From: Thermoleophilaceae bacterium
GTDB lineage: Bacteria; Actinomycetota; Thermoleophilia; Solirubrobacterales; Thermoleophilaceae
Assembly (NCBI GenBank): GCA_040901445.1
Contig: JBBDYQ010000001.1
Coordinates: 1-64,000, forward strand
Reading direction: 5' to 3'
DNA length: 64,000 nt
The position numbers and the translations under genes are program-made. Positions 57,672 to 64,000 of the stretch are shown in pieces (position 1 is the stretch's first letter; every line of letters starts with the position of its first letter). Below the pieces are notes generated by a model, which did not search any database, had not been told where the DNA came from, and was given only the letters and a program-made list of their open reading frames with translations.

Positions 57672-57677
57672 TAGGCT
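57672..57677 (+). promoter_or_regulatory. -10 box TAGGCT, leaderless-type
   Basis: TAGGCT ends 8 bases before ATG 57686. Confidence 0.5.
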
Positions 57678-57685
57678 CGCGCCCC

Positions 57686-58081
57686 ATGGACGTGGCACGG
57701 CTGCGGGGCATCAAGCTGTTCGAGGACTTCTCCGACGAGGAGGTCCACGAGATCTCCCCCTTCGCGGAGGAGGTGGAGGTTCCGGAGGGCAAGGTGCTCG
57801 TGCGCGAGGGCGACTACTCGTACGAGTTCATGGGCATCGAGGAGGGCACGGTCGAGGTCACGCGCGACGGCGAGCACGTGGCCGACCTCGGCACGGGCGA
57901 CTTCTTCGGCGAGATCGGCCTGCTCGAGCGGAGCTTCCGGACGGCCACCGTCACCGCGAAGACACCCGTGCGCCTCATCACGCTCACCGGCTGGGACATG
58001 CGCCGGGCGGAGAAGGCGATGCCGGAGGCGATCGAGCGCCTGCGCGGCATCATCGAGGAGCGGCGCCCCGGCGCCGCCTAG
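57686..58081 (+). CDS. Stand-alone cyclic-nucleotide-binding domain protein
   Basis: 131 residues: one cNMP beta-roll (about 10-115) with D-F-F-G-E-I-G-L-L-E-R-S-F-R-T-A-T-V (phosphate cassette including Arg) and no HTH. It may sense cAMP or c-di-GMP and act through protein contacts. Followed after 1 base by the truncated methyltransferase. Confidence 0.85.
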   Translation: MDVARLRGIKLFEDFSDEEVHEISPFAEEVEVPEGKVLVREGDYSYEFMGIEEGTVEVTRDGEHVADLGTGDFFGEIGLLERSFRTATVTAKTPVRLITLTGWDMRRAEKAMPEAIERLRGIIEERRPGAA

Positions 58082-58082
58082 G

Positions 58083-58568
58083 TTGCGCGCCGGCATCCAG
58101 CCCGAGGGGGCGTTCGAGCGCCTGGGGCTGCGCGCGGGACTCGTGCCGGAGCCGCTGTTCGAGACCTACGTGGCCATGATGGCTGCGCGCACGGTGATGG
58201 CAGGGCGCGTCCGTCACGAGGTGGGTGACGTCTTCGAGGCCGATCTGGGCGAGGGCTGGGACCTCGTGACCGCCAACTCGATCGTCCACCACCTCGAACC
58301 CGAACGCGCGGTGGCGCTTCTCGCGCGCGCCCGCGAAGCGCTGCGGCCGGGCGGCAGCGCGTCCGTGCTCCAGCTGGAGCGAGCGGCAGGCAACCAGCTG
58401 GGCGCGCTCACCGGGATGCTCTTCTTCATCATCAGCCGGGCACGCACCTACACCGCCGGCGAGCTGCGCGGATTCTTCGAGGCGGCCGGCTACGAGCGCG
58501 TGCGAGCGCGGCGCCACCGTCTGCTGCCGGGCAACGTGCTCGTCACGGGGCGGGCGCCGCGTCGCTGA
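58083..58568 (+). pseudogene. SAM methyltransferase with internal deletion
   Basis: 161 residues from TTG 58083. Residues about 10-43 resemble the N-terminal helix of O-methyltransferase-like proteins (L-V-P-E-P-L-F-E-T-Y then A-A-R-T-V-M-A-G). Residues 44-161 jump straight to the post-motif-I half (V-G-D-V-F, D-L-V-T-A-N-S-I-V-H-H-L, L-R-P-G-G-S-A). The winged helix and the Gly-rich SAM motif I expected between them are missing in frame (roughly 170 residues in comparable proteins). Not expected to bind SAM. Probably a decayed gene; it could also be an assembly collapse. Confidence 0.7.
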
Positions 58569-58938
58569 CCCCGCGAGCGTGCCGCACGAGCCGCCAGGCG
58601 AAGTAGAGCTGGACGGCGGCGAAGCCCAGCTCGAGCGCGCGTTCGGACACCGCGTTCGCCACCACCACGCCGGCCACCACCCCGACGGGCGACAGCACGC
58701 CGACGAGCACGCCGTCACGCAGGCGCAGGTTGCCGTAGCCGTGCTGGCGCCACGCGCCCGCAGTCGCCACGACCACCACCGCGAGCAGCGACGTGGCCTC
58801 CGCCTCGAGCTGGGAGGCGCCCACGAGCAGCACGAGCCCCGGTACGAACACCACGCCGCCGCCGACGCCGAGCAGCCCGCTGAACACGCCTGCCGCGAAG
58901 CCCACCGCCACGATGCCGCCGATCTCGAGCGCGTCCAT
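58543..58938 (-). CDS. Half-size TauE/SafE-type transporter, subunit A
   Basis: 131 residues from ATG 58938. Four transmembrane helices and the TauE/SafE motif F-S-G-L-L-G-V-G-G-G (about 19-28), with E-A-E-A-T-S-L-L-A. Normal TauE/SafE exporters are about 250 residues with two such repeats; this is one repeat. Three bases after the next gene's stop on this strand, so the two halves likely assemble. Its 3' end overlaps the methyltransferase remnant. Confidence 0.85.
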   Translation of the reverse strand: MDALEIGGIVAVGFAAGVFSGLLGVGGGVVFVPGLVLLVGASQLEAEATSLLAVVVVATAGAWRQHGYGNLRLRDGVLVGVLSPVGVVAGVVVANAVSERALELGFAAVQLYFAWRLVRHARGVSDAAPAP

Positions 58939-58941
58939 GGC

Positions 58942-59298
58942 TCAGAGCACCAGCATCAGGGCCGAGGCCACGAGCAGGGCGGCGAACACCCATGACACCG
59001 CCACCGGGCGGATGCGCTGCTGGAGCGCGGTGCCGGCCAGCGCGCCGCCCACGGCCGGGATCGCGATGACCAGCGCCGCCAGGGGGTCCACGTTCCCGTA
59101 GGCGCCGTGCAGCGCCGCGCCCAGCGCGCCGATGACCACGATGGCGGCGAGCGACGTGGCCGCCGCCTCGCGCTCGCCGTAGGCGAGCCACAGGATGAGC
59201 AGCGGGACGATGATCGTGCCGCCGCCCACGCCGAAGAGCCCGCTGAAGGCCCCCGCCGCGGTGCCGATGACGGCCAGGCGAACGTGGCGCGCGGACAT
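58942..59298 (-). CDS. Half-size TauE/SafE-type transporter, subunit B
   Basis: 118 residues from ATG 59298. Same fold half: F-S-G-L-F-G-V-G-G-G (about 18-27), A-A-A-T-S-L-A-A and about four helices. Transcribed first, with TAGTAT 8 bases upstream. Together with 58543-58938 it would rebuild a full TauE-like permease for sulfite, sulfonate or a similar anion. Confidence 0.85.
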   Translation of the reverse strand: MSARHVRLAVIGTAAGAFSGLFGVGGGTIIVPLLILWLAYGEREAAATSLAAIVVIGALGAALHGAYGNVDPLAALVIAIPAVGGALAGTALQQRIRPVAVSWVFAALLVASALMLVL

Positions 59299-59305
59299 GG
59301 GCGGG

Positions 59306-59312
59306 CATACTA
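59306..59312. promoter_or_regulatory. Overlapping divergent -10 boxes
   Basis: Plus CATACT (59306-59311) ends 7 bases before GTG 59319. Minus TAGTAT (59312-59307) ends 8 bases before ATG 59298. Confidence 0.5.
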
Positions 59313-59318
59313 CGGCCG

Positions 59319-60134
59319 GTGTCCGCCTCCGCTCTCGACACGATCTCGCAGGCGCTGCGCCCGGTCTCCTCCATCCGCGACCGGGCCGCCGTGTTCTGCG
59401 ACATCGACGGCACGCTTGCCCCGATCGTGAGGCGCCCCGACGAGGCGCACGTGCCCGAGAAGACCTCGCGCCTGCTCGGCTCGCTGGGCCGCCGCTACGC
59501 GCTCGTCGCCTGCGTGTCCGGCCGCTCCGCGGCCGAGGGGCGGCGGCTCGTGGGCGTGGGCTCCATCGCATACGTCGGCGCCCACGGCGCCGAGGTGCTG
59601 ACGGCGGGCGAGAGCCACGCGGAGGTGCTCCCCGCGTTCGCGAGCTGGCGCGATCCCGTGCGCCGCTTCTCCACCGGGCAGGACACCAAGGAGCTTCGCC
59701 TGCTGCGCATCCGGCTGGAGGACAAGGGGCCGATCATGGCCTTCCACTGGCGCGGCGCGCCCGACGAAGATGCCGCGCGCACCCGGCTCGAGGGCATCGC
59801 GCGCGAGGCCGAGGCCGCCGGCCTGAACACGCACTGGGGCCGCAAGGTGCTCGAGATCCGGCCACCCGTCCGCGTGGACAAGGGCCAGGCCATCACCGAG
59901 CTCGTGCGCCGCACCGGCGTGCGCGCGGCCGTCTTCGGGGGCGACGACGTCACCGACCTCGACGGCTTCGCCGCGCTCGACGCGCTCGTGGCCGACGGCG
60001 CCCTCGACGTCGCCGTGAAGGTGGGCGTGCGCTCCGACGAAGGGCCCGCCGGCATCGTGGAGCAGGCCGACCTGGTGGTGGAGGGAACCGCCGGGTTCGT
60101 GTCGGTGCTCGAGCTGCTCGCGGCCGACGCCTAG
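59319..60134 (+). CDS. otsB: Trehalose-6-phosphate phosphatase
   Basis: 271 residues from GTG 59319. HAD motif I C-D-I-D-G-T-L-A-P-I (Asp28, Asp30), V-S-G-R-S, G-A-H-G-A-E and C-terminal G-G-D-D-V-T-D-L-D. Removes phosphate from trehalose-6-phosphate, last step of the OtsAB pathway. otsA is not in the window. Divergent from the TauE halves. Confidence 0.92.
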   Translation: MSASALDTISQALRPVSSIRDRAAVFCDIDGTLAPIVRRPDEAHVPEKTSRLLGSLGRRYALVACVSGRSAAEGRRLVGVGSIAYVGAHGAEVLTAGESHAEVLPAFASWRDPVRRFSTGQDTKELRLLRIRLEDKGPIMAFHWRGAPDEDAARTRLEGIAREAEAAGLNTHWGRKVLEIRPPVRVDKGQAITELVRRTGVRAAVFGGDDVTDLDGFAALDALVADGALDVAVKVGVRSDEGPAGIVEQADLVVEGTAGFVSVLELLAADA

Positions 60135-60138
60135 TCCC

Positions 60139-60660
60139 GTGCGCTTCATCGACTTCCTGCGCACCACCGTGCTCCTGTTCGGCGGCGCCGCCACCGCGCT
60201 GGCAACGGTGTCGATCGCGGGCGCCGGCGCCAGGGACGACCCGGCGCTCGTCTACGTGGCCGTGGGCTGGTGGGGGACGGCCGCGCTCATCGGCCTCTGG
60301 ATCGGCCGCCGCCGCGAGGTCACCGCGGGCATCGGCCGGCTGCTCTCCAACGCGCGCGCCGCCACGGCCATGCCGGAGCTCGAGCCCGGCACGATCCTGT
60401 TCAACCGGCTGTGGGCGCTGGCCGTGTTCACCGTCCTCAGCGGAGGCCTGGCCTTCCTGGCGCCGCAGGTGCCGGCCATAGCCACGGGCTACGCGCTGAT
60501 CGTGGCGCTTGCGTGGCGCAAGCAGTCGCGCGCGGTCGAGGCCATCGAGATGCGCGACGGCGTGCAGTTCCACGTGGATCGCACGTCGCCGTTCAAGCCC
60601 ACCCGCCTCATCCGGACGGCCGGGCTGCGGAAGATCGACCCCCTTTACGAGCGCGCCTGA
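60139..60660 (+). CDS. Small membrane protein of unknown function
   Basis: 173 residues from GTG 60139, 4 bases after otsB. Three to four transmembrane helices (about 10-28, 38-55, 90-108, 112-126) with an Arg-rich cytoplasmic loop and a C-terminal cytoplasmic domain. No family recognised. Probably co-transcribed with otsB. Its 3' end overlaps the end of convergent polX by 53 bases. Confidence 0.7.
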   Translation: MRFIDFLRTTVLLFGGAATALATVSIAGAGARDDPALVYVAVGWWGTAALIGLWIGRRREVTAGIGRLLSNARAATAMPELEPGTILFNRLWALAVFTVLSGGLAFLAPQVPAIATGYALIVALAWRKQSRAVEAIEMRDGVQFHVDRTSPFKPTRLIRTAGLRKIDPLYERA

Positions 60661-62353
60661 GCTCCGGCCACGCCAGCGTGTTGGCCACCTGGGCCGCGGT
60701 GAGCCATGCGCGCCGGGCCGTGGCCACGCCGTAGCGGATGTTGGCGAGGGTCTCGGCGCCGTGGGCGTCCGAGTCGATCACGACCGTCACGCCCGCCTGC
60801 GCGGCCAGCCGCGCGTTGACGTCGGAGAGGTCGCGGCGGTCGGGGTTCGCGTTGATCTCCAGGAACGTGCCGGTGCGCGCCGCGGCCTCGGCGAGCGCTT
60901 CGACGTCCACGTCGTAGGGCTCGCGGCGCTCGATCAGCCTGCCGGTGGGATGGCCGATGGCGTCCACCAGCGGATGCTCCATCGCGGTGATCATCCGGCT
61001 GGTCATCTCCTTGCCGCCCATGCGAAAGGACGTGTGCACGCTGGCCACGATCCAGTCGAGCTGCGCGAGGAGGTCGTCCTCGTAGTCGAGCGAGCCGTCG
61101 GGCAGGATGTTCACCTCCGTGCCGGCCAGCAGCGCGAGGCCCTCGACCTCGGTGGCGCGGATGGCCTCGATGTGCTCGCGCAGCTCATCCGGCTGCACGT
61201 CGTTGCCGAAGCCGTGGGTGGCGGAGTGGTCGGTGATCGCGAGGTACCCGTAGCCGCGCCCGCGGGCGGCGTTCGCCATCTGCTCGATCGTGTTGCGCCC
61301 GTCCGACCTGGTGGTGTGGCAGTGGAGGTCGCCGCGGATGTCGTCCAGGGCGACCAGCTCCGGGAGGCTGCTCTCGCGCGCAGCCTGGAGCTCACCGCGG
61401 TTCTCGCGCAGCTCGGGCGGGATCGGCTCCATGCCCAGCAGGCGGTAGACCTCCTCCTCCGTGGCGCAGGAATGAGTGGTCTCGGAGGCGTCGTCGATCA
61501 CGCCGTACTCCGACACGTGGAAGCCGCGCTTGACGGCCTCGGTGCGCAGCGCCTCGTTGTGCTGCTTGGAGCCGGTGAAGTGCTGGAGCAGGTTGCCGAA
61601 GTTCTCCGGCGGCACGATGCGCAGGTCCACCGAGATGCCGTTGTGCGTGACGCCGCGCGCGCCCGCCTCACCCGACACGCTTGCCTCGGCCACCAGCGGC
61701 AAGCCGGCGAAGGCCTCGGCCAGCGCCCGGGGATCGCTCGCCGTGGCCACGATGTCGAGGTCCTTGCAGGTGTCGGTGAAGCGCCGGGCGCTGCCGGCGA
61801 TCTCCACCCGGTCGGCGGCCGGGTGCTCGCGCAGGGCCGCGGCGATGCCGTCGGCCAGGGCGAGCGCCTTGGAGAGCAGCAACCGCGGCTGGGGGCGGCC
61901 GTCGGCCCCCGCCGCGAGCGCGGTGAGGATGTTCTCCTCAGCCTTGGCGCCGAAGCTCGCCACCGTGCGAATCTGCTGCGCCTCCGCGGCCGACCGCAGC
62001 TTGTCGAGCGAGTCCACGCCCAGCTCGTCGAACAGCTTGCGGGCACGCTTGGAGCCGAGGCCCGGGATGCGCGTGACCTCCACCAGCCCGGGCGGGAACT
62101 TGGCCTTGAGCTTGAGGGCCGCGGGGATGGACCCCGTCTCCAGCAGCGCCGCGATCTTCTCCGCGATCGTCTTGCCGACCCCTGCCAGCTCCTCCGCCCG
62201 GCCCTGCTCCGACAGCTCGGCCACCGACACGCCGGCCTCGCGGATGGCCTTGGCCGCGCTGCGGTACGCGCTCACGCGGTAGACCACGGCGCCGTCGAGC
62301 TCATACAGGTCTGCCAGCTCGTCGAAGTGGAGTGCGATCTCGGCGTTCTTCAT
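60608..62353 (-). CDS. polX: Family X DNA polymerase with PHP domain
   Basis: 581 residues from ATG 62353. HhH 8-kDa region (about 1-95) with A-G-V-G-K-T-I-A and I-P-G-L-G-S-K, polymerase core with G-S-A-R-R...D-L-D-I-V-A (the DxD metals), then PHP phosphoesterase (about 335-581) with D-L-H-C-H-T-T-R-S-D-G, I-T-D-H-S and D-S-D-A-H-G. Bacterial PolX does short-patch repair synthesis and has PHP-dependent 3'-5' exonuclease. Good family length. Confidence 0.95.
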   Translation of the reverse strand: MKNAEIALHFDELADLYELDGAVVYRVSAYRSAAKAIREAGVSVAELSEQGRAEELAGVGKTIAEKIAALLETGSIPAALKLKAKFPPGLVEVTRIPGLGSKRARKLFDELGVDSLDKLRSAAEAQQIRTVASFGAKAEENILTALAAGADGRPQPRLLLSKALALADGIAAALREHPAADRVEIAGSARRFTDTCKDLDIVATASDPRALAEAFAGLPLVAEASVSGEAGARGVTHNGISVDLRIVPPENFGNLLQHFTGSKQHNEALRTEAVKRGFHVSEYGVIDDASETTHSCATEEEVYRLLGMEPIPPELRENRGELQAARESSLPELVALDDIRGDLHCHTTRSDGRNTIEQMANAARGRGYGYLAITDHSATHGFGNDVQPDELREHIEAIRATEVEGLALLAGTEVNILPDGSLDYEDDLLAQLDWIVASVHTSFRMGGKEMTSRMITAMEHPLVDAIGHPTGRLIERREPYDVDVEALAEAAARTGTFLEINANPDRRDLSDVNARLAAQAGVTVVIDSDAHGAETLANIRYGVATARRAWLTAAQVANTLAWPELRRARKGGRSSAARPSG

Positions 62354-62365
62354 CTCGTGGCTCCG

Positions 62366-62372
62366 TAGGGTA
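62366..62372. promoter_or_regulatory. Overlapping divergent -10 boxes TAGGGT/TACCCT
   Basis: Plus TAGGGT (62366-62371) ends 9 bases before ATG 62381. Minus TACCCT (62372-62367) ends 13 bases before ATG 62353. Confidence 0.5.
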
Positions 62373-62380
62373 CGGCGGCC

Positions 62381-63082
62381 ATGAGTCGAGCCTGGGTCGT
62401 CGTGCCCACCTACAACGAGGCGGAGAACCTCGACCCGTTCGTCCGGGCGCTCCTGGCGGCCGCTCCCGAGGTGCGGGTCCTGGTGGTGGACGACAACTCG
62501 CCCGACGGCACCGGGAGCATCGCCGACGGGCTGGCCGCGGAGCTGGCCGCGGTGGACGTGCTCCACCGGCCGGGCAAGGAGGGGCTGGGGCGCGCGTACC
62601 TCGCGGGCTTCGCGCGCGCGCTGGAGGGCGGCGCGGAGCTGGTGCTGGAGATGGACGCCGACTTCTCCCACGACCCCGCCGACGTGCCGCGGCTGCTGGC
62701 GGCGGCGGAGCGGGCGGACCTCGTGCTCGGCTCGCGCTACGTGGCGGGCGGAGGGGTGGAGGACTGGGGGCCGCTGCGGCGCCTCCTGAGCCGCGGCGGC
62801 TCGCTCTACGCGCGGCTCGTGCTCGGCGTGCACGTGCGCGACCTCACCGGCGGCTTCAAGTGCTTCCGCCGCGAGCTGCTCGAGGCCCTCGACCTCGGGG
62901 CGGTCATCGCCGACGGCTACGGCTTCCAGATCGAGCTGACCTACCGGGCGATCGAGTCCGGGTTCCGTGTGGAGGAGGTCCCGATCGTGTTCCGGGACCG
63001 CCGTGCGGGGAGCTCGAAGATGAACTTCCGGATCGCCGCGGAGGCGATCTGGAAGGTCCCCGCGCTGCGGTTGCGGGCATAG
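62381..63082 (+). CDS. ppm1: Polyprenol-monophosphomannose synthase (GT2)
   Basis: 233 residues. GT-A motifs: V-V-P-T-Y-N-E-A-E-N, V-V-D-D-N-S-P-D-G-T, E-M-D-A-D-F-S-H-D-P (DxD), G-S-R-Y-V and L-T-G-G-F-K-C-F-R-R. This is the dolichol/polyprenol-phosphate mannosyltransferase pattern, making the lipid-linked mannose donor for lipoarabinomannan-like or protein mannosylation. It has no C-terminal Lnt-like fusion as in some mycobacterial Ppm1. Confidence 0.93.
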   Translation: MSRAWVVVPTYNEAENLDPFVRALLAAAPEVRVLVVDDNSPDGTGSIADGLAAELAAVDVLHRPGKEGLGRAYLAGFARALEGGAELVLEMDADFSHDPADVPRLLAAAERADLVLGSRYVAGGGVEDWGPLRRLLSRGGSLYARLVLGVHVRDLTGGFKCFRRELLEALDLGAVIADGYGFQIELTYRAIESGFRVEEVPIVFRDRRAGSSKMNFRIAAEAIWKVPALRLRA

Positions 63083-63083
63083 C

Positions 63084-63089
63084 TATATT
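63084..63089 (+). promoter_or_regulatory. -10 box TATATT for thioredoxin
   Basis: TATATT, with ribosome site AAAGGAG (63111-63117) before GTG 63123, so this gene has a normal leader. A clear -35 is not seen. Confidence 0.5.
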
Positions 63090-63122
63090 TTCTGAAGCGA
63101 CCCGACCCCCAAAGGAGCCCCC

Positions 63123-63449
63123 GTGGCAGGTGCAATCAACGACGTGACGGACGCCAACTTCCAGGCCGAGGTGCTCGAGTCGGACACCGCGGTCCTCGTG
63201 GACTTCTGGGCTCCCTGGTGCGGGCCGTGCCGCGTCATCGCCCCCCACCTCGAGGAGCTCAATGCCGAGAAGGACGACCTCCGCGTCGTGAAGCTCAACG
63301 TGGACGAGAACCCCGCCGTCGCGGCGCAGTACAACGTGATGTCCATCCCCACGCTGATCGTCTTCAAGCACGGCCAGGTGGCCAAGCAGATCGTGGGCGC
63401 CCTGCCCAAGAAGCGCCTCGAGGAGGAGATCGAGCCGGCGCTGGCCTAG
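63123..63449 (+). CDS. trxA: Thioredoxin
   Basis: 108 residues from GTG 63123 (RBS AAAGGAG). Active site W-C-G-P-C (Cys33, Cys36), V-D-F-W-A-P lead-in and cis-Pro I-P-T. Cytoplasmic disulfide reductase. Convergent with the cupin gene; stop codons interlock. Confidence 0.97.
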   Translation: MAGAINDVTDANFQAEVLESDTAVLVDFWAPWCGPCRVIAPHLEELNAEKDDLRVVKLNVDENPAVAAQYNVMSIPTLIVFKHGQVAKQIVGALPKKRLEEEIEPALA

Positions 63450-63922
63450 CGTTCCGGCGGGCGCTCGCCTTCCCAGTAGTCCACCGCGTCCGAGCGGCGG
63501 TGCAGCTCACGGAGCTCCTCGTCCGTCCTCCCGTAGGCCCCGATCTTGCCCGAGTCGGGATAGACGCAGATCTCCGGGACGCCGCTCGTGCTGATCGACA
63601 GGAAGCGGACGAGCGCGTCCGTGCGGTTGGCGAGCTGGTGCCCGCCCTCCTCACCGACGGGGAACGACACCACCTCGCCCTGCTCGAGCTCGCGCCAGCC
63701 ATCGGGCGTGCGCAGGCTCGGGCGCCCCTCGAGCACGACGATCAGCTCCTCCTCGGCGAGGTGGTAGTGGTACGGGTAGGCCGCCTCGCCGGGCGGCAGC
63801 TCCCACACGCTCGCCCCCAGGCGCCGCGCGCCGACGGCGTCGCCCAGCCGCGCGCGCCGGACACGGAATCCCTCAGGTCGTCCGGAGGGGTCCTGGTAGT
63901 CGGGGCGCTCGATGTTCGTCAT
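63446..63922 (-). CDS. Cupin domain protein
   Basis: 158 residues from ATG 63922. Single cupin barrel with metal ligands Y-P-Y-H-Y-H-L-A-E-E-E-L (HxH...E), G-E-V-V-S-F-P and G-G-H-Q-L-A-N. A conserved C-terminal G-K-I-G-A-Y-G-R helix. Possibly a small dioxygenase, isomerase or sugar-binding cupin. Start ATG overlaps the stop of the upstream partial gene (ATGA). Confidence 0.85.
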   Translation of the reverse strand: MTNIERPDYQDPSGRPEGFRVRRARLGDAVGARRLGASVWELPPGEAAYPYHYHLAEEELIVVLEGRPSLRTPDGWRELEQGEVVSFPVGEEGGHQLANRTDALVRFLSISTSGVPEICVYPDSGKIGAYGRTDEELRELHRRSDAVDYWEGERPPER

Positions 63923-64000
63923 GCCCGCTCCAACCCGATCCGGAGCTGCCTGCCCTCGATGTCGGCGGTGGTCGCCCCGCCGTCGTAGGACAGCGAGGTG
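63919..64000 (-). CDS. C-terminal end of an unidentified protein (partial)
   Basis: The last 26 codons of a minus-strand gene entering from the right edge, ending in a beta-rich stretch (S-L-S-Y-D-G-G-A-T-T then G-R-Q-L-R-I-G-L). TGA at 63921-63919 overlaps the cupin start. Too little to identify. Confidence 0.5.
   Translation of the reverse strand, partial: TSLSYDGGATTADIEGRQLRIGLERA

Overview
The window is very GC-rich DNA with almost no gene-free space. No gap exceeds about 190 bases, and most genes are joined by ATGA/GTGA/TGATG stop-start overlaps. Gene content points to a high-GC actinobacterium: a fused PafB-PafC regulator, a CIRCE-controlled groESL operon, a PAC2-family protein, a DUF2342 metalloprotease, Lhr, polyprenol-phosphate mannose synthase and many GTG starts. 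The style fits the deep-branching Thermoleophilia/Solirubrobacterales best, but that placement is inference.

Layout. 1-3.4 kb: end of a repeat-rich membrane protein, a secreted beta-propeller protein and a small acidic secreted protein. 3.5-8.6 kb: ferritin-like protein, EcsC-like protein, SDR, OB-HD (YhaM-like) protein and fused PafBC. 8.7-12.1 kb: flavin-type oxidoreductase plus rmlA-rmlD-rmlB (dTDP-sugar synthesis, no rmlC). 12.1-20 kb: MepA-like endopeptidase, YadG/YadH-like ABC exporter, degenerate HD-GYP protein, family-5 uracil-DNA glycosylase and the giant helicase Lhr. 20-21.8 kb: MarR regulator, YceI and FMN reductase with a shared operator. 21.9-26.7 kb: branched-chain amino-acid ABC transporter, with the binding protein convergent to livHMGF. 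26.8-33.8 kb: an internally deleted Nei glycosylase, GDPD, sigma factor plus DUF4349 protein, RidA-IlvA, Crp-Pcm-NUDIX and an ASCH protein. 33.8-35.9 kb: groES-groEL. 35.9-46.2 kb: epimerase, C5-epimerase-like protein, molybdopterin oxidoreductase, ferredoxin, RNase D, a lipid-modification run (desaturase, Cfa) behind Mrp, a histone-like basic protein and a metalloprotease. 46.2-54.8 kb: inositol-phosphatase family enzyme, AddB/AdnA-like helicase-nuclease, PAC2 protein, second OB-HD protein, methyltransferase, lipoprotein, a selenocysteine tRNA, DUF2277 and a second MepA-like protein. 55-64 kb: penicillin-acylase-family enzyme, cNMP-binding protein, internally deleted methyltransferase, two half-size TauE proteins, trehalose-phosphatase, PolX, Ppm1-like mannosyltransferase, thioredoxin and a cupin.

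Two features tie the window together. First, at least 25 transcription units have a TANNNT-type -10 box ending 7-9 bases (a few 10-14) before the start codon and no Shine-Dalgarno sequence, the signature of leaderless mRNAs. Several such boxes overlap head to head between divergent genes, and the same spacing places the start of the selenocysteine tRNA at its own predicted transcription start. Second, three copies of the dyad TTGC(G/T)-NN-CGCAA sit at the marR start and around the yceI promoter, indicating a small autoregulated redox-type regulon. DNA maintenance is well represented: PafBC, UdgB, Lhr, an AddB-like helicase-nuclease, PolX, two OB-HD proteins and a Nei remnant.
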